Assembly: GCF_019279795.1 (NCBI RefSeq) | Contig: NC_056729.1 | Location: 1,861,407,555-1,861,471,554, forward strand | Direction: 5' to 3' | DNA length: 64,000 nt | Source: Protopterus annectens | Taxonomy: Eukaryota > Chordata > Ceratodontiformes > Protopteridae | Shown here: positions 47,830-58,374 of the stretch, piece by piece | Numbering within the stretch: position 1 is the first letter of the stretch | Layout: each line of letters opens with the position of its first letter | Notes under the pieces: model-generated | The model's database searches: none | What the model was told of the DNA's origin: nothing | The model's input: only the letters and a program-made list of their open reading frames with translations | Program-made: the position numbers and the translations under genes

Positions 47830-49110
47830 TGGATGACTTATTGCTCAATAGACAAATTGATGAAAGGGAACATGATTTTTTTATCTGTAACACACCCTAG
47901 GACCCCCACCATATTTGGCATTCCAAAAATTCATAAATGTGTGTATAATCCCCCACTACACCCTATTGTTGATGCAAAAGCATCAAAAACCTTCCCTTTG
48001 GCCAAATACATTGATACATATGTCAAGGAGGTAGTGAGGAAGCAGTCTTTTAGGTTCATAGGTAGGTACTAGGCTATTGGCCCTAGGGCCTATATAAGCC
48101 TAGTCAAAAGGTACCCTGGCTTTCGCCACCCAAGAAAATTATTTTCCTGTGCCACTGTCGAGCAGAGCCACAGAAGTGATCCCAGGGTGAATTTCCTATC
48201 TCCCATCCAATCATCAATATTTTTCTTGAAGAGTGCTAATGAGGAGCTTTGTTTGTTATAGACAGGTAGTTTGTTCCAGAGTATGGGAAGTCTCTGGGAC
48301 AGGAATCTATCCTTCCAGCATGTTCTGTTTATTGTGGTAACAAGGTTTAGGTCCCTAGAGCGTGTAGCTCGGAGGGATTAGGATTTCTTTAAGTGGAGCA
48401 TGTCCAAAAGCTCTGGGTTTGATATAGCTTTGTGTGTTAGGCAGAGATCGTGTCTGAGTATTTTAAAAGACTCTTGAGACTTTCTATCTAGAATCACTAA
48501 TGACCTTTTTGACGATAATTTGATTTTTGTGACCATCAACGTCAAAGATTTATTTTCAGTGATTCCACATGGAATACGGCTTGACTGTTTTTTTGACTTT
48601 TTCAGCCAATATACTGATATAAGTTCAACACGTGCCCTAACTTTAAGAACTTTAATGGAATGTATACTTGAGAACAAGTACATTCTATTTGAACAACAGT
48701 TATTTAGACAAAAACTAGAGTTGCAATGGTGGCAGCTTGCGTCCCATTGTTTGTTAATATAGTATTGGTCTATTGGGAGAAAATAAACTGTGTTTCCATC
48801 TGAGTTCTCGGTCCACTAGAACCAGTATTGTAGATTCTTGGTCAATATTATTTTTTTGGAAGAGTACGGTGGAAAAGTTGGGGGAATGTTTTGAATTTTT
48901 GAACAAATCTGCCAACTTTTTAGAATTTACAATGAACATGGATGAGGAGACTATTAGTTTTCTTGACGTTAGGATTACAAAAGACAGAACAAATAGGTGT
49001 TTTATCTCAAACCTGTACAGGAAACCTACCTATTCAAACAGCCTACTACACTTTGACAGTTGGCACCCAGTGCACCAAAGGAAGTCATTGGTGAAGGGGC
49101 AATACGTTTG
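47830..49110 (+). pseudogene. Penelope B reverse transcriptase region
   Basis: Penelope RT hallmarks are visible on both sides of the CR1 fragment: TIFGIPKIHKCVYNPPLHPI (47915-47975), then VTINVKDLFSVIPHGIRLDC (48530-48590) and FLDVRITKDRTNRCFISNLY followed by RKPTYSNSLLHFDSWHPVHQ (48955-49080). In the family this enzyme copies element RNA at the target site using a GIY-YIG nick. It is inactive by its state. Confidence 0.82.
48052..48467 (-). mobile_element. CR1-type LINE 3' fragment inside the Penelope RT
   Basis: The minus strand encodes ILRHDLCLTHKAISNPELLD followed by MLHLKKS, then the CR1 3' UTR, ending at 48052 with the same terminal sequence as 11114 and 22003. About 415 bp, 5'-truncated. 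It is younger than Penelope B. Confidence 0.87.
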
Positions 49111-49452
49111 ACTGGCCCGGACGGTGAGTTGTGACCAATTGTTTGAGAATGAGTGCCTTAGGTTCAAGGAAATGTTGGGGATAGATGATATCCAAGTAAT
49201 TTTGTCAACGATATAGAAATGGAAGTCAAGACAAAGAGAAAACAAGGAACATTCAGGCCACTACTGGGAAACATTGGTAGGAATTTTGTTGAGAATGACA
49301 ATAGACAAATCAAAGACAATGACATATTAGGGTACAATAAAGCTTTGATTTTACATCACAATTTGCATTTTAAACAAATTAGAACCGTTATTAGTCGACG
49401 TTGGAACATTTTCACAGCAGACCAGGAACATCTATAAAGGACAGGAAAAAGA

Positions 49453-49750
49453 CTTCTATAATGTACAAGAAAGATATAAAGAGATGTGTATTAGAATGTA
49501 TATAGAAAGACCAATAGAGAAATTCATAAGTGGGAGAACTGTGAAATGTGGTTGATGTGGGCAATGCAAATATATAGCAGAAGGCACTAGTATGGTGATT
49601 ACCTACTACAGTGTACAAGAAAGATGTGTATTCGAATGTATACAGAAAGACCAACAGAAAAATTCATAAGTAGGAGAACTGTGAAATGTGGTCGATGTGG
49701 GCAATGCAAATATATAGCGGAAGGCACTAGTATGGTGATTACACCAGATG
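49453..49750 (+). repeat. 150-bp tandem duplication within Penelope B
   Basis: The stretch from TGTACAAGAAAGAT at 49462 recurs at 49612, covering the region that encodes YTERP...KFISRRTVKCGRCGQCKY. The two units differ at several bases. The endonuclease frame used at 49624-50019 starts within the second unit. Confidence 0.85.
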
Positions 49751-50019
49751 TTGAAAATAAGTATCAATGTGGCACAAAGGGAGTTGTTTATGTTGCTAAG
49801 TGCCAGTTATACCCAGGCTTCTATATAGGCAAGACTATCAGGAGCCTTAGGGAAAGAATTTACCAGCATTTATATAGTGTTAAGAAAAAAGATGAAAAAA
49901 ATGCTTTATGGAGATATGTTAGGGAGAATGAAGTACACACCTTCAAATTTTGTATTATTGACAAGGTTGATCTGGGGGGGGGGGGCTATCTGACACTTTT
50001 CTTCAATTTAAAGAAATGA
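49624..50019 (+). pseudogene. Penelope B GIY-YIG endonuclease domain
   Basis: A 131-codon open frame encodes the Cys-rich linker KCGRCGQCKYIAEG, then GVVYVAKCQLYPGFYIGKTI (the GIY-YIG core appears as VYV...YIG) and the catalytic Arg helix SLRERIYQHLYS. It is the nicking domain that distinguishes this Penelope lineage from endonuclease-lacking ones. The frame ends in a G-rich run near 49976-49984, after CIIDKVD. Confidence 0.85.
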
Positions 50020-50271
50020 GGTGGTAACTAAAGTGTCAGGCATCTCTTTCTGCTGGACTCAATGATATTTCCATCACTAGTGCTTTAAGACTCAAAGCTA
50101 TGTTTATGCTATAGCCATAGACAGTTATATGTATGTTATAGACTTAGGTAGCTATGTCTGGCATATTTATTCGCTGACTGTAGCATTACAAAAGATTCGT
50201 ATTATGTACAACATTTTAGTTAGTGAGGCATAAAAATTTACTGACACGTGGATTTTGTAAATATTCAAAAG

Positions 50272-53034
50272 TATATTTATTTATTTATTTATCTTATATT
50301 TGTTGAAGGGGTTTGTCCGACTGGGCTACAATTGCCCGTTTTCAGCAGAGGCCCGAGGAAAAAAGCTCCAACAGAAAAATAGAAATTTTACATATTGAAT
50401 ACATACAGAAAGCATTCATCAGTACCACACATTACTGCATTACAGTGCCACACATTACATTAATCAGTACCACACATTATTGCATTACAGTGTCATACAT
50501 TAAACTGTGGCAAGTGAAATACATAGAAATACATTCATCAGAGGGATACATTCATAATTACATATTATATACATAATAGTGCAATAGTTACATAGCTGAA
50601 ATATTTTACTATAGCAATAACCCATGCCTGGGTGTGGGTAATGCTGGATTTGCCCACGGTTGGTGTGGTTTGGTCACGAGGGTGAAGTCCGAGTTGCCAA
50701 ACAAAGACAACCATGGGTAAATACAGCATTACCAGAATGAGTTATTGCTATTATACAATGACATTATTTAAGAAAAAAAATAATTACTTTTCTTAAATAA
50801 TGGCATTGTATAATGCCTTCTTGCTGCCCTTCCGCAGCTGTTTGGTATTCTGCAGCAGTTTTGATGTACTGCGCATGCGTATGCTTAAGCAGTACATCAG
50901 AGCTGTGGGAGGAAGCAACGGAAAAAGCAAGATCTCCGTTGCTTTTTACAAACTGTCTTACTATGTTAAAGGAGTTTAACATAGCGAGACAGCTTTAAAA
51001 AAAAGCAACGGAAAAAGCAAGATCTCCATTACTTTTTTTTAAAGCTGTCTCGCTATGTTAAACTCCTTTAACATAGCGAGACAGTGTGCAACGGAGATCT
51101 TGCGTTCTCCATTGCTGTAAAAAAAGACTTATACTAATGGAAAAAGTCCGGGCGACCGGACCTTTTTCCATTAGTATAAGTCTGATTTACAACGTGCATG
51201 CTGACCAATCAGCGTGCACGTTTTAGAATATTAATGGGGGGGGTCGTTATATAATAGTTTTGTTTGTACAGTGATGTACCAAGAGGAGAAGATAAAGTAG
51301 TACATTTGTTTACTGAAGGGAAAGAAGAGAGAAGAGAAGTAGAAGGTTATAGGGGAGTGTTTACGGGGGATAATTACATTGGCAAGTCCATTTTTCATGA
51401 AGGTATTTTTTTGTAGTCGTTTTGAATTGATTGGGATGTTCAAGGAATCGTATATCTAGTGGTAGGCTATTCCAGGCCTTGGAAGGGTTAAAGCTATAGA
51501 CTAGGTGACCCATTTTGGTCCTTGGTTTGTAGATTTTTAGTAGGCCTTGTTCAGAACTGCGGAGTAATCTAGTGGGTAGGTAATGAGAGATTAGAGATGA
51601 GATAGTTGGACAGAAAGAGGGTTTGTAGAGAATGGAATGAATAATCTGAAACTGATTATACTGAAGCAGGTTAGGTAATTCCAGCCAATTTAGTTCTTTT
51701 AGTGGGAGACAGTGATGGGACTTGTAAGAAATTTGGGCAGCAAATCTGGCAATCCTGTTATAAGTTGTTTCTAACTTGTTTAGTAGTCCAGTGTTGAGGC
51801 TGGTGAGAATTTGGGAGCTATAGAGTAAAGTGGGTAAGAGGTAGGCATTTGAAGGGGTTAGTTTTGCTGTTTTGGTAAGATATTTTTTGTTTCTATAGAG
51901 GAGACCTAGCTTGAGATGTGTTTTTCGGATACAATTATTTTTGTGTAAATCAAAGGTTATTCTGTCATCAATAGTAACACCTAAGAGTTTTGTACTGGTG
52001 TCCACCTGTATTTGAGTATTATTTTGTGACAATATGGAGAAGGAAGACTTTGTGTGGTTAAGGTTTTTAGGGAGAAAGAGTAGTAATTTGGTTTTATTTG
52101 GATTAAGGATAAGTTGATTTTCAGATAGCCAGTTTTCTACAGAGTTAAAAGAGGACTAAGTGTGTGATTTAAGTTGAGTTGGTGATTTGGCAATAGTGAT
52201 AAGTGTAGAATCCTCTGCATATTGTATCAATGAGGATCCAGGACAGGAAGAGTAGAGAAGGTTGGTAGAGATGTTAAAAAGAAGTGGCCCAAGGATGGAG
52301 CCTTGTGGAACACCCATTTTAACAGGAAGAAGAGGGGAGAAAGCTGAGAGCCATTTGACTGATTGGAGTCTATCAGAGAGATAGCTGTTAAATCAAGATA
52401 TGGCGGATGGAGAGAAGTGTAAGTTTGCTAGTTTAAGGAGAAGGAGTTTATGAGAGACTGTATCAAAGGCTTTAGAGAGGTCAATGAAGAGACGGGAAAT
52501 AAGTTTGTTACCGTCTCTAGCTAGTGATACAGAGTTTAGGAAAGACAGGAGAGCTGCAGTAGTGATGTGCATGAGACGAAAGCCATGTTGGGTAGGTGTG
52601 AGTAGATTTTCTTGCAAAAGGTAGTGTAAGACTTGATTGTGCATACATTTTTCCAGTATTTTGGAGAGTGGTGAGAGTATGGCTATGGGTCTAAAATTAG
52701 TTATGTCTACGGAGTTTCCTCCTTTGTGTATTGGAAGGGTGTAAAATTGCTTCCAGATGGAAGGGGATGTGGATTCCTTGATAGAGCAGTTTATTAGAAT
52801 AGAAACTGGGAAAGCAAGAACATCAGCAGCAGGCTGAAGAAATGCGGAGGGAATGTTGTCTACAGATGTGGAGCAAGGTTTTAATTTAGATAGCAGAGTT
52901 TTAATATAGTTAGTGGAGACAGGTTTGAGGGAGAAGGTAGTGGTAGGGTTACTATTGATGGAAGAGTCTGAGCTATTAGGTCTATTATTGTTGGTGGGAT
53001 GGTTTGTGTCTTGATTTAGTAATTTGTATTTGTA
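50272..53034 (-). mobile_element. L2-type LINE inserted in the Penelope B 3' LTR
   Basis: The minus strand encodes RT parts FGLMHITTAALLSFLNSV-like and LFIDLSKAFDTVSH (52393-52644), and DTSTKLLGVTIDDRITFDLH through LNWLELPNLLQYNQFQIIHS and AWNSLPLDIRFLEH (51361-52032). The 3' end GGCCTCTGCTGAAAACGGGC is at about 50330-50350, with tail (AAATA)n at 50276-50295. Penelope A keeps the uninterrupted target (AAAAGTATAGGAATAG near 44985), proving this is an insertion. Several stops and frameshifts occur. An unusual hairpin cluster enlarges its 3' UTR. Confidence 0.9.
50610..51230. repeat. Hairpin array: a series of adjacent inverted repeats
   Basis: At least eight adjacent hairpins. Among them: 50611-50757 (arms with TAGCAATAAC and GTAATGCTG); 50752-50818 (26-bp arms ATTATTTAAGAAAA); about 50862-50898 (GATGTACTGC/GCAGTACATC); a CTGTCTCGCTATGTTAAA module twice as palindromes (about 50956-51085); 51125-51183 (about 27-bp arms closing a GCGA loop); and about 51198-51227. 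The block AACGGAAAAAGCAAGATCTC occurs twice directly, and a shortened form occurs inverted. No coding capacity. Homologous L2 3' UTRs lack it. Confidence 0.88.
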
Positions 53035-53181
53035 TTTAGTAATAGGAATGGAATTGTTTTTATATATTAAGTGACTTGTCTTGGATCCAATAATGTGTTT
53101 TTAATTGTCACGTTTTCAATAATTAGGGGGTGTGGTTTTATCAAAGGGATAAAAGGAGCATTTATGTACCTGAACTTTATT

Positions 53182-53212
53182 CTGAAGAAGTCTCTGACAT
53201 TAGTAGATGAAA
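53182..53212 (+). ncRNA. Hammerhead-ribozyme-like core in Penelope B 3' LTR
   Basis: CTGAAGA (53182-53188), stem GTCT/AGAT with a G-U closing pair, then GAAAGC (53209-53214). It shares the extra A with the other LTR cores in this window. Flanking ACTTTATT and GATTAAAGG can partly pair as stem I. Confidence 0.45.
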
Positions 53213-53324
53213 GCATTCAACTTCATTTGTGATTAAAGGTTTTCACTGCTGTGGACCCGTTTCATTATTTTATTTCGACAGTTTGTGGTGTTTTGAACTT
53301 ATTGGTTTATATATGACACATAGT

Positions 53325-54124
53325 TAAAAAAAAAAACTAATGAAAAACTAGGTGCATTATACAGTGTAAAAACCTACCTCACTGACAGCCAAAAGATGGC
53401 ATATTCTCTACTTTTATTTCCTTGTCTCCTCTATGCTGCCTCAATCTTCATTAACCTTAAAGTCTCACAACTGTCCAAACATGAATCATGTTAAAGTAAA
53501 ATAACCAAATTTGCAGTAAACTATAACAATATAACACACCATTGTCTAGCCATCAGAGAATCAACCTGTTTAGAGCTACCGCACCACCTAGGTCTTTGTC
53601 AGCTGACTGCAACACACAGACTTGTATATTAACCAAAAAAAATGGCCAGCCCTTAACTTAATACAATACTACTCCCCCAACAGAGATTTATACTTGACAG
53701 GACTGTAGCCGAATCATCTAATAAACAGGTGACTCTGTATTCAAATATTGAAGCTAAACTATGGAACCACATTCCAGTACCACTGAAATCCATTTAGAAA
53801 GTAAACTCATTTAAAACACAACTAAAACTTTGTCTGTCAATTCAATGGATGTACTTCTGTACGTCTCCGGGATAAATGCCACAGTTGTCTTCAGCTTGCC
53901 TTATATTAAACCATTTCTCTTCATTCAGAATCGTAAGCCTCACAACCAGTCTTCACCAGTACAGGAATAGTTTTACTAGCACCTCACAGCTGTACATGTT
54001 ATTTTTGATACTGCTCACTCCCACCTCTGTACTACTAATACAAACCTTATAACAGCCATATATATAATTACTCGTCCTATTAACTACAGTGTTACCATTT
54101 GTGCCCTGCCTAGTTCCTTCCTCT
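53325..54124 (+). mobile_element. Decayed L2-type LINE, piece 2 of 3
   Basis: The L2 RT resumes exactly where piece 1 stopped: KKTNEKLGALYSVKTYLTDS (53330-53385), LLLFPCLLYAASIF, CLELPHHLGLCQLTATHRLV (53565-53625) and LWNHIPVPLKS (53760-53795), followed by 3' UTR. It has many stops. CR1 sequence takes over at about 54125. Confidence 0.75.
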
Positions 54125-54520
54125 CACATCCTTGGTTGACATGGATGTTTTGAAGAAGTGCAACAACTGCCTCATGTACACTGACAACCCCTTACTCCTA
54201 AATCATGCAAGTACAATTTGTGAGACTCTCCTACACTAAGGATCTGGAATCCCTGCTCTCCCATGCCCAGAACAACGACATTAAACAGGTTGTCAGCTCA
54301 CACATCATGACTCCTACTCATAATATGCACCCAACACATACACCTTCATATGCGGAGGTACTCTCCAGAAACCTACCTAAACACTAGGGACCTCCAAAGC
54401 ACAAACATGCTAAACCTAACACTACACCCAAAGCACCCAGTACACAAAAAACACTAACACACCAGTGTCTTACCAAATAAGCCCTTAAGGCAATGGACAT
54501 CTGTTCCAAATGTTTTAGTC

Positions 54521-54985
54521 ATAGGTGACTCTATAGTGAGACATACAGATGCCCCACTCAGCAGGTCAAACAAGGAGAAGGTTATGTTCAGCTGTCTGTC
54601 TGGTGCAAGGATTTGTCAGATCACACATGCACTCAAGTCTCTCAAAAACAAGTGCCATTATGACTCCATCATTGTTCATGTTGGTGTGAATGACTTGAGA
54701 CATACCTCTCTGGACTATATGAAGAGACATGACTGAGCTCTCTGAATGTGTCCCAGGCCAGTATGTCCCTAGCTTTGAGCAGCATTTTACCCTCGCCTGG
54801 GATGATACCACAACATAAACAAAAAATGATTGACTTCAATAATTGGCTTCATTTCTGGTGTCATTCTAAGGAGATCCAGTTCCTGTCAGCCTGGGATGAC
54901 ATGGTGGATAGTCCACACTGCTTTGCCAGAGATGGACTTCACCTGGGACCTCTAGGCTTTCGGTTGCTGGCTAAGGCATTTGCCT
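54521..54985 (+). pseudogene. CR1 ORF1 SGNH/GDSL esterase domain
   Basis: Block I VIGDSIVRH has the nucleophile in IGDS at 54521-54532, the oxyanion block is VHVGVNDLRH with GVND at 54683-54694, and the catalytic Asp/His block is FARDGLHLGPLGFRLLAKAF with DGLH at 54931-54942. All three blocks of the CR1 ORF1 esterase known from vertebrate CR1 elements are visible, although frames are broken between them. The last block runs without a stop into the endonuclease (LLNAMSLNQKLHSLEALLSL). Confidence 0.83.
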
Positions 54986-54986
54986 A

Positions 54987-55774
54987 CCCCATAATAACTT
55001 TTGTAGGCAAGGTCACAAATTTCCGACGTGAGAATATCAAACACACAAAGTTATTGGTCATGCTGCTAAATGCTATGAGTTTAAATCAGAAACTGCACTC
55101 TCTGGAAGCACTCCTCTCCCTGGAAGATGTTGACATCTGTGCAGTCACAGAAACCTGGTTAAAGGCCACAGAAAGTACCCCGGCCCTGCAAGGCTATAAT
55201 GTCTTCCACACTTTCAGACCGCAAATTGAAGGTGTGAAAACCAAAGGAGGTGGAGTATCTGTCTTCAGTAAAGATAATTACGCCTCTAGACTGGTTGGAG
55301 AAGACAACAACTCTATGGAGTTACTCCAAGTCCAGATTATCATGGGTAAGATCCCACTTCATGTCATCATCCATTAAGAACCCCATAATGACTTTTGTAG
55401 GCAAGGTCACAAATTTCCGACGTGAGAATATCAAACACACAGAAAGTTAAGGGTCATGCTGCTAAATGCTAGGAGTTTAAATCAGAAACTGCACTCTCTG
55501 GAAGCACTCCTCTCCCTGGAAGATGTTGACGTCTGTGCAGTCACAGAAACCTGGTTAAAGGCCACAGAAAGTACCCCGGCCCTGCAAGGCTATAATGCCT
55601 TCCACACTTTCAGACCGCAAATTGAAGGTATGAGAACCAAAGGAGGTGGAGTATCTGTCTTCAGTAAAGATAATTACGCCTCTAGACTGGTTGGAGAAGA
55701 CAACTCTGTGGAGTTACTCCAAGTCCAGATTACCATGGGTAAGATCCCACTTCATGTCATCATCCATTAAGAAG
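54987..55774 (+). repeat. 394-bp tandem duplication in the CR1 endonuclease region
   Basis: Two units, 54987-55380 and 55381-55774, each begin CCCCATAATAACTTTTGTAG or a close variant and end near CATCATCCATTAAGAA. Each encodes LNARSLNQKLHSLEALLSLE, AVTETWLKATES and GGGVSVFSKDNYASRLVGED. Unit differences are few, so the duplication is recent relative to the element's decay. The endonuclease then continues with MGDFNYPFINWETC at 55833. Confidence 0.95.
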
Positions 55775-57907
55775 CTCACACAGCTTATTCAGACCTACTT
55801 GGACAATCAAAGTACAACCTAACACCTTAGTCATGGGTGATTTCAACTATCCCTTCATTAATTGGGAAACTTGTATGAGCCCAAACTCACTTACACAAAA
55901 GTTCCTGGACTTTAACTCAAATGCCCTGGAACAAATAGTGCACCACCCCACAACGGGTTGTAATATTCTAGACCTGGTCCTCACCAATATAAGTGACCTA
56001 TGCAATGCTTCAAATGTAGTGTCTGCACTGATTAAATCCAGTCATAAATCTTTAATTTTGAAGTAGCAGTAGCATCAGAACTCCCCAAAGGAGAAGTCAG
56101 GCTACAGAATTTCACCAAAGCTAACTATACCCTCCTAAGGAATGGTATAATCGACTTCCAAGCTCCAGTTTCCACAGATGGCATTGACAGCTATACTAAT
56201 GTATATACTGATGCCCTGTATAAACATCTACACAAATGTATAGACACAACCATGCCTGCATCTCTAAAGAGCAAGTCAGCAGTGCTGTCTCCGAGACTAA
56301 GAACACAGTCTCCATGGGACCAGATGGCATTCCGGGCTGTGTTCTTAAATGTTCTTAAACAAGAGGTAGCTACTCCACTAGGCACCCTGTTCAACCACAG
56401 CCTGAGTACTGGCTTTGTCCCAACTGAATGGAAAGCAGTGACTGTTATCACCCTCCAGAAGGATGGCTCAACAACAGACCCGGTTAACTATAGACCCATA
56501 AGTTTAACCAGCCTCATCTGTATGGCAATGGAATTAATCATCATGGATCTCATAAATAAGGATACAGGTGACCTCCAAACCCTAGATCCATCCCAGTTTG
56601 GTTTTGTCAAGGGTAGGTTATGCCTACTAAACCTGGTGGACGTCTTTGAGAATGTGACCCAAGCCATAGATGAAGGCAAAAGCTGTGCACACAGCCTAGC
56701 TTGACTTGGCCAAGGCCTTCGATAAAATCTCACATTCAGGCATCATGACAAACTAAACCAGTTTAATATCAACTCCTTTGTTGTCAGGTGGGTTACAAAC
56801 TGGCTCACAGATCAAAACACTCAAAGTGGAGACTTCACCTCTGCCAGCAGACATGTCACCAGTGGGGTCTGACAAGGGTCACTGCAGGGCCCCCTCATGT
56901 TTGGCATATATTTCTCAGAAGTCCAGGCTAAAACAGAGGGGATGTGGCTAACCAAGTTTGCGGATGTCTGCAAATTAGATGCTATCACTGAATCTCCTAG
57001 CAATGCCAGCATTCTGTAAATGGGGCTTACACAGACCAGTGATTGGTGCCATGCTCTTAAACTAAATGCTAAAAAATGCATCATCATTCTATTCAGTAAG
57101 AACAATGTCCCTGCTGATTATAAAATAAACAATACTACCCTAAGTACCAGTTCTGTAGTGAGAGACTTGAGAACACAAGTTGACTGTGATCTCAACTTCA
57201 ACCACCATGTGTCTTCTCTGGTGACAAAGGCATTCTGTGTCACTCACCTGATTAGCAAAAGGCATTGCCTCAAGAGCAAACTAGGTTATAACTCCCCTGT
57301 ACTCGTCCCTCATCAGGCTTATTATTGAATGTAATGCTCCCTTTGGTATGTACCATACCAGACACCTTCAGCAACTTCAGGGACCTCAGAGATTTCTAAC
57401 TAAGAAAATTCAGGTTCTCCAGCACATGTCTTATACGGACAGAAAGTAGTCACTGTCACTGTACTCAGTAGCATAGAGACTACTTAGAGGTGACTTATGT
57501 CTGGTTTACAGGGCTATCTCTAACCCTAATCTAATGGAAATGCTGCACATCCATAAGTCAAATGGGACTAGATTCACCAGTTCCAGGGACCTCAATCTAG
57601 CCTACTACATAAACAGGACCCACTGGAGAGACAGATACATCTCTGAGGTTGCCACTCCTCTGGAATAGGCTTCAAATCCATGTCAAGCAGAGCACCTCCA
57701 TGACCTGTTTAAGTGCAGCCTGGATGACTGGATGGGAAACCATAAATTTCTGCCAGTGATTGCCCCTGCTTCTCCCTGGACATGGGTAATCCTTGCTAGA
57801 AAATCTTGAGTATAGACTTTATCTCTCATCTAGTATTATATCGGGATTTAACAGCTAGGCTTATAAAAACACTCGGGTCAGTAGCCTAGTAACATCTTAT
57901 GAACCTA

Positions 57908-58247
57908 TGAACATCCAAGTCTTTGAATTTTTAAGCACTAATCACATAAATTGTCTATTTGACAAATCCAGTAATTATACCTCTTCAAAATGTTCACTTT
58001 TCATTGACTAATGCATAACTATCTTTTATACTGTAATAGCCACCTTAATTTCATATGAATGTAATCTAATTAGTACTTGTGTGTGAAATTGTTAGTGTAT
58101 TACTTCATGGCTGTTCATGTACATTACTGAACATTTGTTTAACAATGTTTGTAATATTTAGGTTTTCTTCCTGGGCCTTCACTGAACAGGAGTTTTTGAC
58201 TAAACCCAGTCAGATAAACCTGATAAACCAAAGCAAAATAAAATAAT
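57908..58247 (+). mobile_element. Decayed L2-type LINE, piece 3 of 3 (3' end)
   Basis: Ends with CCTGGGCCTTCACTGAACAG, AGTCAGATAAACCTGATAAA and an AAATAAAATAA tail, the L2 3' signature seen at 2826-2910 and 41331-41420. It completes the element begun at 43501. Confidence 0.75.
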
Positions 58248-58374
58248 GATAGAGGAGTTCATGAAACTGATCAGCAGATAGGTACCATGGCAACAGTCCT
58301 GCAACTTTGTACTGGACTGCTGTAGTGAAATGAGAAATGATTCATAGGAGAAAGTTCTCAAATTTACCAGTTAA
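58248..58374. other. Short unassigned spacer
   Basis: About 125 bp between the L2 tail and the 46-bp minisatellite. No feature recognised. Confidence 0.5.

Larger units (their letters stand above)
45878..53318 (+). mobile_element. Penelope-like element B, full-span copy with two insertions
   Basis: Order on the plus strand: 5' LTR (45878-46020), N-terminal region starting METVTVGKDITSDLQLALLA (46025), pre-RT block (WAKLFSKGLNFVPAKDGKFE, about 47370), RT, GIY-YIG endonuclease and 3' LTR (50030-50271 continuing 53035-53318). A CR1 fragment (48052-48467) interrupts the RT and an L2 LINE (50272-53034) interrupts the 3' LTR region. The coding region is broken in several places. The two LTR cores are similar (TTGAAGA at 45889, CTGAAGA at 53182). 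Confidence 0.87.
54125..57907 (+). mobile_element. CR1-type LINE with ORF1 esterase, endonuclease and RT
   Basis: Nearly full-span CR1 inserted in the L2 3' UTR (flanks CACATCC and GAACATCCA suggest a short duplication ACATCC). In order: ORF1 N-terminus MDVLKKCNNCLMYTDNPLLL (54141), SGNH esterase, endonuclease (partly duplicated), RT (GPDGIPGCVL-like at 56315, WKAVTVITLQKDGSTTDPVN, GFVKGRLCLLNLVDVFENV) and C-terminus (DLNFNHHVSSLVTKAF, DDWMGN). The 3' end is TATGAACCTATGAAC at 57896-57910. The RT active-site block reads FADV. Multiple frameshifts and stops make it inactive. Confidence 0.9.

Noticed and set aside
54205-54387. Short host peptide gene
   Set aside because: It sits inside the CR1 ORF1 region between the N-terminal Cys motif and the esterase.
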